Positions 9,473-19,533 of a stretch of 64,000 bases of DNA are shown piece after piece. Numbering within the stretch: position 1 is the stretch's first letter; the number at the start of each line of letters is the position of its first letter. Where the stretch lies: positions 3,986,001 to 4,050,000 of the forward strand of contig NZ_QBTZ01000001.1 in the NCBI RefSeq assembly GCF_003058055.1. The letters are read 5' to 3'. The notes beneath the pieces are model-generated. The model worked only from the letters and a program-made list of their open reading frames with translations, made no database searches and was not told the DNA's origin. The DNA is from Acidovorax sp. 107 (GTDB lineage Bacteria > Pseudomonadota > Gammaproteobacteria > Burkholderiales > Burkholderiaceae_C). Both the position numbers and the translations under genes were made by a program.

Positions 9473-11056
9473 ATGTCCATCTCCCACGCACGTGTTGCTG
9501 TCCGCCTGGCCCTGGCCTTTGGTGTGGTCTGCCTCGTCATGTCCCTGTCGGCGGCGGTGGGCATCTGGCGGCTGGCTGGGCTGCAGGACATTGCGGACGA
9601 CCTGGGGGGCGCATCGTCCGAGCGCGCGCTGCTGGCGCGCGAGCTGCATGCCATCGTGGTGCTCAGCTCCGCCCGCGCCGAAACGCTGCTGGAGATCGAC
9701 AACAACCCCAGCTATGCGGCACGCATCGACGCCGACCGCAAGACCACGTCGGCCCGCTCGTCCGAAGTGCGCAAGCGCCTGGACGAGCTGGCCGCAGACC
9801 CCGAATCCCAGGCCTTGTTCGACGCCATCGACAAGGCCGGCAACGGCTTCCGTACGGTGCGGGACGATCTGGTCAAGCGCCGCAAGGCGGGCGAGGCGTT
9901 GCCGCCCGACGCCATTGCCAAGCAGCTGCGTCCTGCGGCCGACGCCTACGCCGCTGCCGTGGACAAGCTGGCCGACTACCAGCGCCAGCGCGTGGCCGAG
10001 GCGCGTGCCGCCGCCGCCCGCAGCGAGAGTCAGGGCATCACGCTGCTGGCGGCGGGCTCGGTGGTGGGCTTGCTGCTGAGCCTGGCCTGTGCCTGGCTGC
10101 TGTCGCGCTCCATCCTGCACCCGTTGGCGCATGCGTCCGAAGTGACCGACCGCATTGCCGAGGGCGACCTCACCTCCCCCGTGCCTGCGCCGCAGGCGGG
10201 CAACCGCGACGAACTGCAGGCCCTGCTGGCGCGCCTGGGCGGCATGCAGGCCAGGTTGGCCGAGCTGGTGGTGGGCATGCGCCAGGCCAGCACCTCGGTG
10301 GCCGGTGCCAGCAGCGAGATTGCGGCGGGCAACAGCGACCTGTCGGCCCGCACCGAGCAGACGGCCTCCAACCTCGAAGAGATCGCCGCCAGCATGGAGG
10401 AGCTGCTGGCCACCGTGCGCCACAGCGCCGACGCCGCCGCGCAGGCCAGCACCCTGGCCACTGGCGCCAGCAGCGTCGCCCAGCGCGGGCGCGAGGCCGT
10501 GGACCGCGTCGTGGGCACCATGGATGGCATTGCGCTGTCGTCGCGCCGCATAGCGGACATCACCAGCGTCATCGATGGCATTGCCTTCCAGACCAATATC
10601 CTGGCGCTGAACGCTGCCGTGGAGGCGGCCCGTGCTGGCGAGCAGGGGCGGGGCTTTGCGGTGGTGGCCAGCGAAGTGCGCAGCCTGGCCCAGCGCTCGG
10701 CCACGGCGGCCAAGGAGATCGGGGGCCTGATCAGCGACAGCGTGCGGCAGGTGGACGAGGGCGCCCAGCTGGTCCACGCGGCTGGTGGCACCATGGGCGA
10801 GATTGTTCAGTCTGTGCAGCAGGTGGCCACCATCATTGGCGAGATCAGCACCGCCGCCCGCGAACAGACCACGGGTCTCAGCCAGGTGAGCGAGGCGGTC
10901 TCGCAGCTTGACCAGATGACGCAGCAGAACGCCGCGCTGGTCGAGGAGTCGTCAGCCGCCGCGCAAGGCCTGCGCGTGCAGGCGCAGCAGCTGGCAGGGT
11001 TGGTGGAGGCGTTCCGCCTGCCTGCAACGGCCGGGGGCCAGAAGGCGCTGCGGTAA
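9473..11056 (+). CDS. Methyl-accepting chemotaxis protein (four-helix-bundle sensor)
   Basis: 527 residues. Layout: membrane segment about 10-30, an all-alpha periplasmic region about 31-188 (4HB_MCP-like, low in aromatics), second membrane segment about 190-211, HAMP about 212-265, and a signalling domain to the end. The conserved hairpin tip region appears as [20 protein letters not shown] followed by [14 protein letters not shown]. The ATG at 9473 has GAGGG 7-11 bases upstream. It lacks a C-terminal CheR/CheB pentapeptide. The ligand is unknown. It converges on the DASS transporter gene 9 bases away, with no visible terminator between them. Confidence 0.9.
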   Translation: MSISHARVAVRLALAFGVVCLVMSLSAAVGIWRLAGLQDIADDLGGASSERALLARELHAIVVLSSARAETLLEIDNNPSYAARIDADRKTTSARSSEVRKRLDELAADPESQALFDAIDKAGNGFRTVRDDLVKRRKAGEALPPDAIAKQLRPAADAYAAAVDKLADYQRQRVAEARAAAARSESQGITLLAAGSVVGLLLSLACAWLLSRSILHPLAHASEVTDRIAEGDLTSPVPAPQAGNRDELQALLARLGGMQARLAELVVGMRQASTSVAGASSEIAAGNSDLSARTEQTASNLEEIAASMEELLATVRHSADAAAQASTLATGASSVAQRGREAVDRVVGTMDGIALSSRRIADITSVIDGIAFQTNILALNAAVEAARAGEQGRGFAVVASEVRSLAQRSATAAKEIGGLISDSVRQVDEGAQLVHAAGGTMGEIVQSVQQVATIIGEISTAAREQTTGLSQVSEAVSQLDQMTQQNAALVEESSAAAQGLRVQAQQLAGLVEAFRLPATAGGQKALR

Positions 11057-11065
11057 ACCTGCAGG

Positions 11066-12586
11066 TCAGGTGCGGGCCACCATCAGCCCCAGCCACGGCC
11101 AGTAGGTCAGCGCAAAAACCACCAGCAGGACCACTCCGGTCAGCGTGATGACGATGCCGGTGCGCACGAAGTCGTGCGCGTCAAAGGTGTCGGTGCCGTA
11201 GGCGATCATGTTCTGCGGCGCATTCACCGGCAGGATGAAACCAAAGCTCACCACGAACTGCAGGATCATCGTCATGCCCACGACGTTGATGCCGGGCGTC
11301 TGCACGGTGGACAACACGCTGATGACGATGGGAATCATGGTGGACGCCAGCGCCGTGGCGCTGGCAAAGCCCAGGTGAATGACGATCAGGAACGCGGACA
11401 GCAGCATCAGGATGGCAAAGGCCGACGCCATCTGCAGGCCCAGGTGGCCCACGATGAGCTGGGCCAGCCAGCCCGCCGCCTTGGTCTGCAGCAGCGCAGA
11501 GCCCACGCTGATGCCCACCGCAAACAGCACAACCGTACCCCACGGGAACCCCTTTTGCGACTGCTTCCAGTCCATCACGCCCACGCGTGGAAACAGCATC
11601 AGCGCCACGGCCGCAATGGTGGTGGAGGTGGTGTCAAAGTCGTGCAGCACCTTCTCGGTGGACCAGAACCCCAGCAGCACCAGCACCACGGCCAGCAGCT
11701 TCCACTGGTTCAGCGTCATCGGACCCAGTTCGGCCAGCTGCTGCCGAATGGTCTCCTGCCCGCCCGCAATTTCCTTCATCTCGGGCTTCATCATGCGCGT
11801 CATGATGAAGAACAGTGCCACCGTCATCAGGGCTGCAAACGGGGCGGCCGCTACAAACCATTCCCCCCAGGTGATCTCGGCGCCCAGCTGTTTTTCGATG
11901 AACCCGATGGCCACCATGTTCTGCGCGGCGGCGGTCTTGACGCCCACGTTCCAGATGCTGGCTGTCTGCGCCGTGGTGATGACCAGCAGCGCGGCAAAGC
12001 GGCTCTTGCGGTCTACCTTGAAGGCGAGCACGAAGCCCATCATGATCGGCATCAGGCAGGCTACGCGCGCCGTGGTGCTGGGCACGATGAACGACAGCAG
12101 AAAGCCCACCACCATGGCACCGATCACGATGTGGTGGGTCTGGGCGCCGACCTTGGACAGCACCGTGAGCGCGATGCGCCGGTCCAGCCCCGTAGCGGTC
12201 ATGGCCGACGCAATGAAACACGCGGCAGCGACCAGCGCCACGGCACTGTTGGCAAAGCCCGAGAGCGCGAGGTTCAGCGCCGCGCCCGTGCCCATGTCTG
12301 CGCCATCGGGTTTGGCCACGCTGGGTGCATAGGCCAGCAAGAACACCATCAGTGCGGCGATCACCACCGCGCTCACCGAGTATTCGAGCGCCTCGGTCAT
12401 CCAGACGATCACCGCGAACGCGAGGATGGCCAGCATGGTCTGCCCCGCCACCGGCAACCCGGCCGGGGTGGGCAAGGCCAGCACCGCCAGCAGCGCCACC
12501 AGGGCGCCGAGCAGGCCGAGCCGTTTGGCGAGGCTCGCCGATGCGGGGGCGGAGGCCGGGGATGTGGTCGGTGCGGCAGTGAACAT
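11066..12586 (-). CDS. SLC13/DASS family anion or dicarboxylate transporter
   Basis: 506 residues with about a dozen hydrophobic segments. Family features: an SxTTARxA-type stretch (SFIVPSTTARVACLMPIMMG), the mid-protein NVGVKTAAAQNMVAIGF, and the C-terminal LPVNAPQNMIAYGTDTF corresponding to the second SNT-type motif of CitT/DASS carriers. It likely imports a di- or tricarboxylate or sulfate with Na+ or in exchange; the substrate cannot be decided. The ATG at 12586 has a GGAG site upstream in the transcript; a longer in-frame extension to 12646 is Arg/His-rich and unlikely to be translated. It is encoded 173 bases downstream of the AraC regulator on the same strand. Confidence 0.82.
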   Translation of the reverse strand: MFTAAPTTSPASAPASASLAKRLGLLGALVALLAVLALPTPAGLPVAGQTMLAILAFAVIVWMTEALEYSVSAVVIAALMVFLLAYAPSVAKPDGADMGTGAALNLALSGFANSAVALVAAACFIASAMTATGLDRRIALTVLSKVGAQTHHIVIGAMVVGFLLSFIVPSTTARVACLMPIMMGFVLAFKVDRKSRFAALLVITTAQTASIWNVGVKTAAAQNMVAIGFIEKQLGAEITWGEWFVAAAPFAALMTVALFFIMTRMMKPEMKEIAGGQETIRQQLAELGPMTLNQWKLLAVVLVLLGFWSTEKVLHDFDTTSTTIAAVALMLFPRVGVMDWKQSQKGFPWGTVVLFAVGISVGSALLQTKAAGWLAQLIVGHLGLQMASAFAILMLLSAFLIVIHLGFASATALASTMIPIVISVLSTVQTPGINVVGMTMILQFVVSFGFILPVNAPQNMIAYGTDTFDAHDFVRTGIVITLTGVVLLVVFALTYWPWLGLMVART

Positions 12587-12759
12587 GGGGTGGCTCCGGT
12601 GGGGGCGCACTGGGCGCGAATCCTTGCGCAGCGCGTGCGGATGCATGGCCGGCCCAAGGGCTTCCAGTGTTGCGCGCTGTCCGCTGCGGGTGTTGATTCA
12701 GGTCAAGGAGGGACGGTGGTGGAGCCGCGTTCGCAGCGGGGCAGAGAGGCTGCTGCGTC

Positions 12760-13854
12760 TCAAGCCCCCACATCCACCCGCCAGCGCCTGCGGGGCGCGC
12801 GCAAGGCGTGGCGCTTGCGGTACTCCCCCGGTGCCATGCCGGTGTGGCGCACAAAGATGCGGCGGAACGCAGCCGGGTCGGCATAGCCGCAGGCCACCGC
12901 AATGCTGGGCACGCTCTCCAGCGTCACCTCCAGCAGCACCTTGGCGCGTGCGCAGCGCAGGCTGTGCAGGTGGTCCAGCGGCGACTGCGACAGCTCCTGC
13001 TGGAAGTGCCGCAGCAAGGTGCGCGGGCTCACCGCCGCCGCCTCGGCCAGTCGGGCCAGCGAGTAGGGCTCGTCCAGATGGGTCTCCATCCAGGCCATGG
13101 CGCGGGCCAGGGTGCTGTCGCGTGTGGCGGGGATGTGCTGCTGCGCGTTGGCCTGCAGCGCAGCTTGGGCGCGTTCGTGGTCGGGCCGCAGCACGCTGGC
13201 GCAGGTCTGGGCCAGCGCATCGCCCAGTGCATGGCGCACCAGGGCAACGGCCATTTCACCCAGGCTGTGGGGCAGCGCGCAGCTGAGCCAGGAGCCGTCA
13301 TCGCTCAGGTCGTGGCCGGCGTCCAGCACCACCTCGGGAAAGTCCCGCTCAAACCCGGCCAGGTAGAACCACGGCAGGCAGCCGCGGCGGCCCTGCAGGC
13401 GCCCGCTCTGCGCCGCCAGCCAGGCACCATTGCCCACGGTAAGCACCTTGTGCCCGGCATCCAGCGCAATGCCGATCTGGCGCGAGAGGGCCCTGTGGCG
13501 CGCCGCCACATCGCGGATGGCCGGGATGTCGGCTGCGTGGAACGAAGGGATGAACCAGGCCAGCGCGGGGCCGTCGGCCAGTGCCGCCGCAGGCTGCGTG
13601 TAGGCCGCCAGCGGGCCCGGCTGGTGCTGCAGGGGCCGGCCCTGGGCATCCAGCAGCCGCCAAGTCAAACGGGGCGAGCCGGCTCCTCCCCGCAAGCCGG
13701 CCAGCAGATTGGCGCTGCGCAAGAGGTCGATGAACTGCAGTGCGTTGCCCACCGCCGATTCGGGCAGCAGCGGGATGTCGATGCGAAAAACCGGTGCCGT
13801 CGCAGACAGGACAGAAGAACGGGGCATGGCGATATTGGCTTTGTGGATGGCCAT
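12760..13854 (-). CDS. GlxA-type AraC family transcriptional regulator
   Basis: About 364 residues. An N-terminal DJ-1/PfpI-like (GATase-1-like) domain, about 15-215 (FRIDIPLLPESAVGNALQF; HKVLTVGNGAWLAAQSG), then a double helix-turn-helix AraC domain, about 245-345 (SLARLAEAAAVSPRTLLRHF; VPSIAVACGYADPAAFRRIF). This is the GlxA architecture. Starts at 13860 (GTG), 13854 (ATG) and 13827 (ATG) are possible; 13854 was chosen as the first ATG. It is divergent from the exported M20D amidohydrolase and upstream of the DASS transporter, so it may control either (inference). Confidence 0.83.
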   Translation of the reverse strand: MAIHKANIAMPRSSVLSATAPVFRIDIPLLPESAVGNALQFIDLLRSANLLAGLRGGAGSPRLTWRLLDAQGRPLQHQPGPLAAYTQPAAALADGPALAWFIPSFHAADIPAIRDVAARHRALSRQIGIALDAGHKVLTVGNGAWLAAQSGRLQGRRGCLPWFYLAGFERDFPEVVLDAGHDLSDDGSWLSCALPHSLGEMAVALVRHALGDALAQTCASVLRPDHERAQAALQANAQQHIPATRDSTLARAMAWMETHLDEPYSLARLAEAAAVSPRTLLRHFQQELSQSPLDHLHSLRCARAKVLLEVTLESVPSIAVACGYADPAAFRRIFVRHTGMAPGEYRKRHALRAPRRRWRVDVGA

Positions 13855-13950
13855 TTTCACTTGCCTACAGCGTGGGGTGGGCCCGTAGCATGAACGTGCG
13901 GTTTTTTGCTGCGTTCCTTTTTGTTTTCACTTCCTGCACGGATCTGCCTC

Positions 13951-15294
13951 ATGCACAAACCCCTCTCTGCCATCTCGCTGGCCACCGGCCTGCTTCTCAG
14001 CGGGCTGACGTTCGCATCGTCCGCCCAGGCCCAGGCCCTGGATGCCACCGGCCTGCAGGCCATCGACGCCGCCGTGACGGCCGTGGCGCCCAAGATGGTC
14101 AACTGGCGCCGCGACATCCATGCCCACCCCGAACTCTCGGGCCAGGAGGTGCGCACCGCTAAGCTCGTGGCCGAGCACCTGAAGAAGCTGGGCATGGAGG
14201 TGCAGACCGGCGTGGGCGGCACCGGCGTGGTGGGCACGCTCAAGGGCGGCCTGCCTGGCAAGGTGGTGGCCCTGCGCGCCGACATGGACGCGCTGCCGGT
14301 GCTGGAGAACACCGGCCTGCCATTTGCCAGTAAGGCCAAGGCCACCTACCTGGGCAAGGAAGTGCCCGTGATGCACGCCTGCGGCCATGACGCCCACACC
14401 GCCATGCTGATGGGCGCGGCCGAGGTGCTGGCGGGCATGAAGGCCCAGCTGCCCGGCACGATCAAGTTCATCTTCCAGCCCGCCGAAGAGGGCGCGCCGG
14501 TGGAGCCCGATGCCAACGGCAAGGTGCCCAGCTTCGGCGCCAAGGCCATGATTGAAGCCGGTGCGCTCAAGGACGTGCAGGCCATCTACGGCCTGCACAT
14601 CACCTCCAACCTGCCGGGTGGCGTGGTGGGCTACCGCAGCGGCCCGCTGATGGCAGGGTCGGACAACATCACCATCCATGTGGAAGGGCGCGGCGGCCAT
14701 GGCTCGTCGCCCTGGGCCACCATCGACCCCATCGTGGCCGCCAGCCAGGTGGTGATGGGCCTGCAGACCGTGGTGAGCCGCCAGCTCAACATCAGCCAGG
14801 AACCGGCCGTGGTCACCATCGGCCAGATCCAGGGCGGCACGCGCTACAACATCATCCCCGACAAGGTGGAGATGATGGGCACGCTGCGCACCTTTGACGA
14901 AGACATGCGCCAGGAAGCGCTCAAGCGCATCACCACCACGGCCGAGTCGATCGCCGCCGCCAGCGGCGCCAAGGCCAGCGTGCGTTTTGGCCCCGTGGCC
15001 TACCCCGTGACCACCAACCCCGCGCAACTCACGCAGGCCTCGCTGCCCGCGCTGAACCTGGCCATGGGCGGCAAGACCATGGTGATCCCCAAGGTGGCCG
15101 GGTCGGAGGACTTCTCGGAGTTCCAGAAGGTCGTGCCGGGCTTCTTCTACTTCCTGGGCGCGCCGCCCAAGGGCAAGGAGTTTGCCAAGGCCCCGCCCAA
15201 CCACTCTGCGCTGTTCGACATCGATGAAGATCAGCTGCCCGTGGGTGCGCGCTCGCTGGCGGCGCTGGCCGTGGACTTTTTGCAGCGCAAGTAA
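13951..15294 (+). CDS. Exported M20D amidohydrolase (hippurate hydrolase/IAA-amino acid hydrolase-like)
   Basis: 447 residues. A clear Sec signal peptide: positive N-terminus MHKPL, hydrophobic core, cleavage near SSAQAQA|LD. Mature protein motifs for the M20D metal centre: RRDIHAHPELSGQE, ALRADMDALPV, HACGHDAHTAMLMG, FQPAEEGAP, a GGHGSSPW lid-domain histidine and C-terminal PPNHSALFDIDE. Predicted periplasmic hydrolysis of N-acyl or N-aroyl amino acids. The ATG at 13951 was chosen because it begins the signal peptide; an upstream TTG at 13906 is in frame but adds a non-homologous stretch. It is divergent from the GlxA regulator and converges on the FAD oxidoreductase gene. Confidence 0.88.
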   Translation: MHKPLSAISLATGLLLSGLTFASSAQAQALDATGLQAIDAAVTAVAPKMVNWRRDIHAHPELSGQEVRTAKLVAEHLKKLGMEVQTGVGGTGVVGTLKGGLPGKVVALRADMDALPVLENTGLPFASKAKATYLGKEVPVMHACGHDAHTAMLMGAAEVLAGMKAQLPGTIKFIFQPAEEGAPVEPDANGKVPSFGAKAMIEAGALKDVQAIYGLHITSNLPGGVVGYRSGPLMAGSDNITIHVEGRGGHGSSPWATIDPIVAASQVVMGLQTVVSRQLNISQEPAVVTIGQIQGGTRYNIIPDKVEMMGTLRTFDEDMRQEALKRITTTAESIAAASGAKASVRFGPVAYPVTTNPAQLTQASLPALNLAMGGKTMVIPKVAGSEDFSEFQKVVPGFFYFLGAPPKGKEFAKAPPNHSALFDIDEDQLPVGARSLAALAVDFLQRK

Positions 15295-15328
15295 GCGGTG
15301 CCACTGGCCTGCACCGCCCGGAGGCAGG

Positions 15329-17047
15329 TCAGCCTGCTGCGCCCAGCAGGCTGCGGGCCACGGCCTCGCCCACCTTGATGCCATCCACGCCGGCCGACAG
15401 AATGCCGCCCGCGTAGCTGGCGCCTTCGCCCGCCGGGTACAGGCCGGGCGTGTTCAGGCTTTGCAGGTTGTCGCCACGCCCGATCTTGAGCGGCGACGAG
15501 GTGCGTGTCTCCACGCCCGTGAGCACCGCATCGTGCATGTCAAAGCCCTTGATCTTGCGGCCAAACACGGGCAGCGCCTCGCGCAGCGCCTCGATGGCGT
15601 AGCCGGGCAGGGCGGCGTGCAGGTCGCCCAGGGCCACGCCGGGCTTGTACGACGGCTCCACATCGCCCAGCTGGGTAGAGGGCTTGCCGGCGATGAAGTC
15701 GCCCACCAGCTGGCCTGGCGCGCTGTAGTCGCGCCCGCCCAGCACAAAGGCGTTGGATTCGAGCTGGCGCTGCAGCACGCTGCCCGCCAGCGAGTGGAAC
15801 TGCCCTGCGGGCAGGCTTTCCGCGCCGTAGGTCTGGCCCAGATGCATCTCAAAAGCTGCGGGGTCGGTGGGGTAGTCGCGTGGATCGATGCCGACCACCA
15901 TGCCCGCGTTGGCGTTGCGTTCGTTGCGCGAGTACTGGCTCATGCCGTTGGTCACCACGCGGTTCGGCTCGCTGGTGGCGGCCACCACGGTGCCGCCGGG
16001 GCACATGCAAAAGCTGTACACCGCACGCCCATTGGCGGCGTGGTGCACCAGCTTGTAGTCGGCCGCGCCTAGCAGCGGGTGGCCCGCGTGGCGGCCCCAG
16101 CGCGCGCGGTCGATCACGCCCTGCGGATGCTCGATGCGAAAGCCAATGGAAAACGGCTTGGCCTCCATGGCCACGCCGCGCTGGTACAGCATGGCAAAGG
16201 TGTCCCGCGAGCTGTGGCCCAGCGCCATCACCACGTGGTCGGCACGCAGCTCGGTGGTCTCGCCCGTGGCCTGGTTCAGCACCTTCAGGCCGCGCAGGTG
16301 GCGCGCGTCGCCTGTGCCTTCCACAATGACGTCCGTCACGCGCTGTTCAAAGCGCACCTCGCCGCCCAGCGCAATGATCTGTTCGCGCAGGCTCTCCACC
16401 ACCTTCACCAGCTTGAAGGTGCCGATGTGCGGGTGGGCTACGTACAGGATTTCTTCAGGCGCACCGGCCTTGACGAACTCGTTCATCACCTTGCGGCCCA
16501 GGTGGCGCGGGTCCTTGATCTGGCTGTAGAGCTTGCCGTCGCTGAAGGTGCCAGCGCCGCCTTCACCAAACTGCACATTGCTTTCGGCATGCAGCTCGCG
16601 CTTGCGCCACAGGCCCCAGGTGTCCTTGGTGCGCTCGCGCACGGTCTTGCCGCGCTCCAGCACGATGGGCTTGAAGCCCATCTGCGCCAGCACCAGGGCG
16701 GCAAAGATGCCGCAGGGGCCAAAGCCCACCACCACGGGGCGCAGGGGCAGGTCGGCAGGCGCCTGGCCCACGGGGTGCCAGGCCATGTCGGGCGTGGGCT
16801 GGATGTGCGGGTTGCCTGCAAACTGGGCCAGCAGCGCGGCCTCGCGGCCGGGCTGGGCCAGCGTGATGTCCACGATGTACACCGCCAGCAGGTCGGCCTT
16901 GCGGGCATCAAAGCTGCGCTTGAAGACGTGCAGGTGGGCGATGTCGGCGTCGGAGATGCCCAGGATTTGGGCGACAGCGGCGCGCAGGGGCGCCTCAGGG
17001 GCTTCGGCAGCTGTGAAGGGCAGCCGGATTTCAGAGAGTCGGATCAT
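15329..17047 (-). CDS. FAD-dependent dehydrogenase of the COG2509 type
   Basis: 572 residues. An N-terminal ~95-residue alpha/beta domain precedes a Rossmann dinucleotide site VVVGFGPCGIFAALVLAQMG near residues 105-125, followed by VLERG. Other conserved elements are FGEGGAGTFSDGKLYSQIKD and the C-terminal GLYPAGEGASYAGGILSAGVDG. This matches uncharacterised NAD(P)/FAD-dependent oxidoreductases (COG2509); the substrate is not known. The ATG at 17047 gives the family-typical MIRLSEIRLP start. It appears to be transcribed alone; the 201 bases upstream hold a copy of the dispersed repeat. Confidence 0.85.
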   Translation of the reverse strand: MIRLSEIRLPFTAAEAPEAPLRAAVAQILGISDADIAHLHVFKRSFDARKADLLAVYIVDITLAQPGREAALLAQFAGNPHIQPTPDMAWHPVGQAPADLPLRPVVVGFGPCGIFAALVLAQMGFKPIVLERGKTVRERTKDTWGLWRKRELHAESNVQFGEGGAGTFSDGKLYSQIKDPRHLGRKVMNEFVKAGAPEEILYVAHPHIGTFKLVKVVESLREQIIALGGEVRFEQRVTDVIVEGTGDARHLRGLKVLNQATGETTELRADHVVMALGHSSRDTFAMLYQRGVAMEAKPFSIGFRIEHPQGVIDRARWGRHAGHPLLGAADYKLVHHAANGRAVYSFCMCPGGTVVAATSEPNRVVTNGMSQYSRNERNANAGMVVGIDPRDYPTDPAAFEMHLGQTYGAESLPAGQFHSLAGSVLQRQLESNAFVLGGRDYSAPGQLVGDFIAGKPSTQLGDVEPSYKPGVALGDLHAALPGYAIEALREALPVFGRKIKGFDMHDAVLTGVETRTSSPLKIGRGDNLQSLNTPGLYPAGEGASYAGGILSAGVDGIKVGEAVARSLLGAAG

Positions 17048-17164
17048 GGTCTTGCGGGCCCGTGTCGATCGGGCGAAAAGCAATGGCGTGGGGCCGGGAT
17101 GATACGGGGTCTGCGCAGCGGGCGGAACCCCGTCGGCCTACGCGACCGGGGTGTAGGCTGCGCT

Positions 17165-17205
17165 GGCTATATAAAAATGATAGCAATCAAGGCATGTTGC
17201 ACTAA
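17165..17205 (+). repeat. Copy of the dispersed repeat upstream of the COG2509 gene
   Basis: GCTATATAAAAATGATAGC at 17167-17185, then AATCAAGGCATG and GCACTAACGC. The GCTAT...ATAGC half matches the element's AT-rich half. This intergenic region (17048-17248) otherwise shows nothing recognisable apart from the AT-rich stretch, which could also serve as promoter for the minus-strand oxidoreductase. Confidence 0.5.
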
Positions 17206-17248
17206 CGCATCCGGCGGTTTTGGCTGAATTTTTGTTGTCAGGACGTAT

Positions 17249-18265
17249 TTAGGCGTCCTGGGCAGGCCGCTGGCGCCAGCGCAGCTCGGCCACGCCCAGT
17301 GCAAAGGCCGCCAGCACCAGCGGCCCAAAGTAGTACAGCGCCCGGTAGGCCAGCAGGGCCGCCAGCACCTGTTCCTGCCCCAATGCGTCGGTGGCCAGCA
17401 GCGCCACGCCCACGGCCTCCAGCACGCCCAGGCCTGCAGGCACGCGCAGCACCAGCCCCGCCACGGCCCCCAGCAGCACGGTGGCCAGGGCGGCGGGGTA
17501 GGGCACCTGGTGTTGCAGCACCGTCCACAGCGCGGCGCCCATCAGCATCCAGTTGGTGGCCGATGCTGCGATTTGCCACAGCGCCACCGGCCAGCGCGGC
17601 AGCGGAAAAGCGTGGCCCCGCAGCGTGAGCGCGCGGCCCCTGCGCACCGCGCACAGTGCCAGGTACGCCAGCGGCAAGCTGCCCAGCACCGTGCCGCCCA
17701 GGTGCCACTGCCACGGCGCCACCGTCCACCCGGCCACCGCAGGCGGCTGCCACAACCAGGCCAGTACCCCGGCCAGCAGCAGGTAGCCCACCCAGTTGGT
17801 CACGATGCTGGTGCCCACCACCTGGCCGATGGTGCCGGGGTCCACGCCGCGCCGGGCATACAGCCGGTAGCGCACGCCCACGCCGCCAATCAGCGAGCCC
17901 AGGTTGAGCGTGAACGGATAGCTCGTCATGGCGATGGCCAGGGTGGTACCACGCGGCAGGCGGTGGCCGCTGCAATGGCGGCCCACCCAGTCAAAGCTGC
18001 CGTAGGTGAAGTGGCTCAGCAGCGCCAGCGCGCCGCCCAGCGCCAGTGCGGCGGTGGGCAGATCGCGTAGCGCCTGCAGCACGGCGGGCCAGTCCACCGT
18101 GCGCGCCTGCCGAAAGATCAGCGCGGCCACCACCGCAAAGAAGGCGATGGCGACCCCCCGCGTGAGCCAGGGCCACCAGACCTGCTGTGACCAGTGGCGC
18201 CAGCCGCTGGTGGTGTGCCGGTTGCTGCCCACTTGGGTGTCCGCGTGCAGCGTGGGGGTGGCCAT
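17249..18265 (-). CDS. ybhN: YbhN/AglD-family (UPF0104) integral membrane protein
   Basis: 338 residues with about eight hydrophobic segments. It belongs to the lysylphosphatidylglycerol synthase transmembrane-region family; recognisable stretches are LNLGSLIGGVGVRYRLYARRG, the small-residue GTSIVTNWVGYL segment and VPAGLGVLEAVGVALL. No C-terminal aminoacyl-transfer domain, so it is the membrane half only. It is the third gene of ybhP-clsB-ybhN, the same order as in E. coli. The family is thought to act on lipids or as a membrane carrier; its activity is unproven. Confidence 0.85.
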   Translation of the reverse strand: MATPTLHADTQVGSNRHTTSGWRHWSQQVWWPWLTRGVAIAFFAVVAALIFRQARTVDWPAVLQALRDLPTAALALGGALALLSHFTYGSFDWVGRHCSGHRLPRGTTLAIAMTSYPFTLNLGSLIGGVGVRYRLYARRGVDPGTIGQVVGTSIVTNWVGYLLLAGVLAWLWQPPAVAGWTVAPWQWHLGGTVLGSLPLAYLALCAVRRGRALTLRGHAFPLPRWPVALWQIAASATNWMLMGAALWTVLQHQVPYPAALATVLLGAVAGLVLRVPAGLGVLEAVGVALLATDALGQEQVLAALLAYRALYYFGPLVLAAFALGVAELRWRQRPAQDA

Positions 18266-18282
18266 GGGGTGCGCCTGCCCGC

Positions 18283-19533
18283 TCAGGTGGCGGGGCTGCC
18301 TGCGGGCTCTGCGGCACCCGGGTTGGCGAGCGTGATGTGGGGCTCGTGCCGGGGCAGCCAGCCCGCCCAGGCGGGGAACCAGCGCAGCAGATGGAACACC
18401 GCATAGCTGCGCAGCAGGCGCAGGCCGTTCCAGCGCCCTGGCGCGGTGGCTTCCACCTGCTTGCAGCTGTGCTCCATCAGGTGCGACAGGCGCCTGTGCA
18501 GGTGGGCGTTGAAGGCGCGGTCCTGGATGATGACATTGGCCTCCAGGTTCAGCGACAGGCTCAACGGGTCGAGGTTGCTGGAGCCCACGGTGGACCAGTC
18601 CTCGTCCACCAGCGCCACCTTGCCGTGCAGAGGGCGGTCGCAGTATTCGTACACCCGCACGCCAGCGCGCTGCAGGTGGTCATACAGCAGGCTGGCCGCC
18701 GTCTTCACGATGGGCATGTCGGGCTGGCCTTGCAGGATGATGCGCACATCCACCCCCCGTTTTGCGGCGCGCCGCATCTCGCGGATGAAGCGGTAGCCGG
18801 GGAAGAAGTAGGCATTCGCAATCACCACCCGGCTGCGCGCTGCGCGCAGGGCCACGCGGTAGTGGCGCTCGATGTCGTTGGTGTGCTGCTGGTTGTCCCG
18901 TGTCACAAACATCGCGTGCGCTGTACCCGCGTGCGGGCGCCCGGTGATGCCGGCAGCCTGGTGGCGCTTGCGCTCCTGGCGGCTGAGCACCGCCTCGCGG
19001 GTGAAGTGGTGCATCTGCGCCACGATAGGGCCGCGCACCTGCACGGCGTAGTCTTGCTTGGCCTCGGGGCCAAAGTCGGCCACATGGTCGGCCGAGTAGT
19101 TGATGCCGCCAATGAACCCCAGGTGCCCGTCCACCACCACGATCTTGCGGTGCATGCGGCGCAACATATTCAGCCGCTGGCCCAGGAAGCGGCGACCTGG
19201 GTCAAAGATGCGAAAGTGCACGCCCGCCTCCACCAGGCTGCCGACAAACCGGTCCGACAGATCGGGTGAGCCAAAGCCGTCCACCAGCACATGCACCTCC
19301 ACACCCCGCTGGGCGGCCGCCAGCAGCGCGGCGTGCAATTGCTGGCCGATCTTGTCCTCGAACAGGATGAATGTCTCCAGCATCACCTCGCGCCGGGCGT
19401 CGGCAATGGCCTGGAACACGCGCGGAAAAAACTCCTCGCCGTTTTCCAGCAACTCGAAATGGTTGCCGGGCACCCAGCGCGAGGACCGGGGTGCGCGCAG
19501 GGCGCGGGGCGTGCTGAAGGCAGGGCGTTTCAT
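18283..19533 (-). CDS. clsB: Cardiolipin synthase ClsB (phospholipase D family)
   Basis: 416 residues. Two HKD motifs: HRKIVVVDG at about 128-136 and HGKVALVDE near 303-311, each followed by the conserved Gly/Asn region (GFIGGINYS and VGSSNLDPLS). The N-terminus lacks the two transmembrane helices of ClsA, as in ClsB. The enzyme condenses phospholipids to form cardiolipin at the inner membrane. It overlaps ybhP by 4 bases and is 17 bases from ybhN, so the three form an operon. Confidence 0.92.
   Translation of the reverse strand: MKRPAFSTPRALRAPRSSRWVPGNHFELLENGEEFFPRVFQAIADARREVMLETFILFEDKIGQQLHAALLAAAQRGVEVHVLVDGFGSPDLSDRFVGSLVEAGVHFRIFDPGRRFLGQRLNMLRRMHRKIVVVDGHLGFIGGINYSADHVADFGPEAKQDYAVQVRGPIVAQMHHFTREAVLSRQERKRHQAAGITGRPHAGTAHAMFVTRDNQQHTNDIERHYRVALRAARSRVVIANAYFFPGYRFIREMRRAAKRGVDVRIILQGQPDMPIVKTAASLLYDHLQRAGVRVYEYCDRPLHGKVALVDEDWSTVGSSNLDPLSLSLNLEANVIIQDRAFNAHLHRRLSHLMEHSCKQVEATAPGRWNGLRLLRSYAVFHLLRWFPAWAGWLPRHEPHITLANPGAAEPAGSPAT

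Noticed and set aside
11174..12886. A 570-codon plus-strand frame opposite the DASS transporter
   Set aside because: Gly/His/Arg-rich shadow frame; the minus-strand product has the correct hydrophobic pattern and family motifs.
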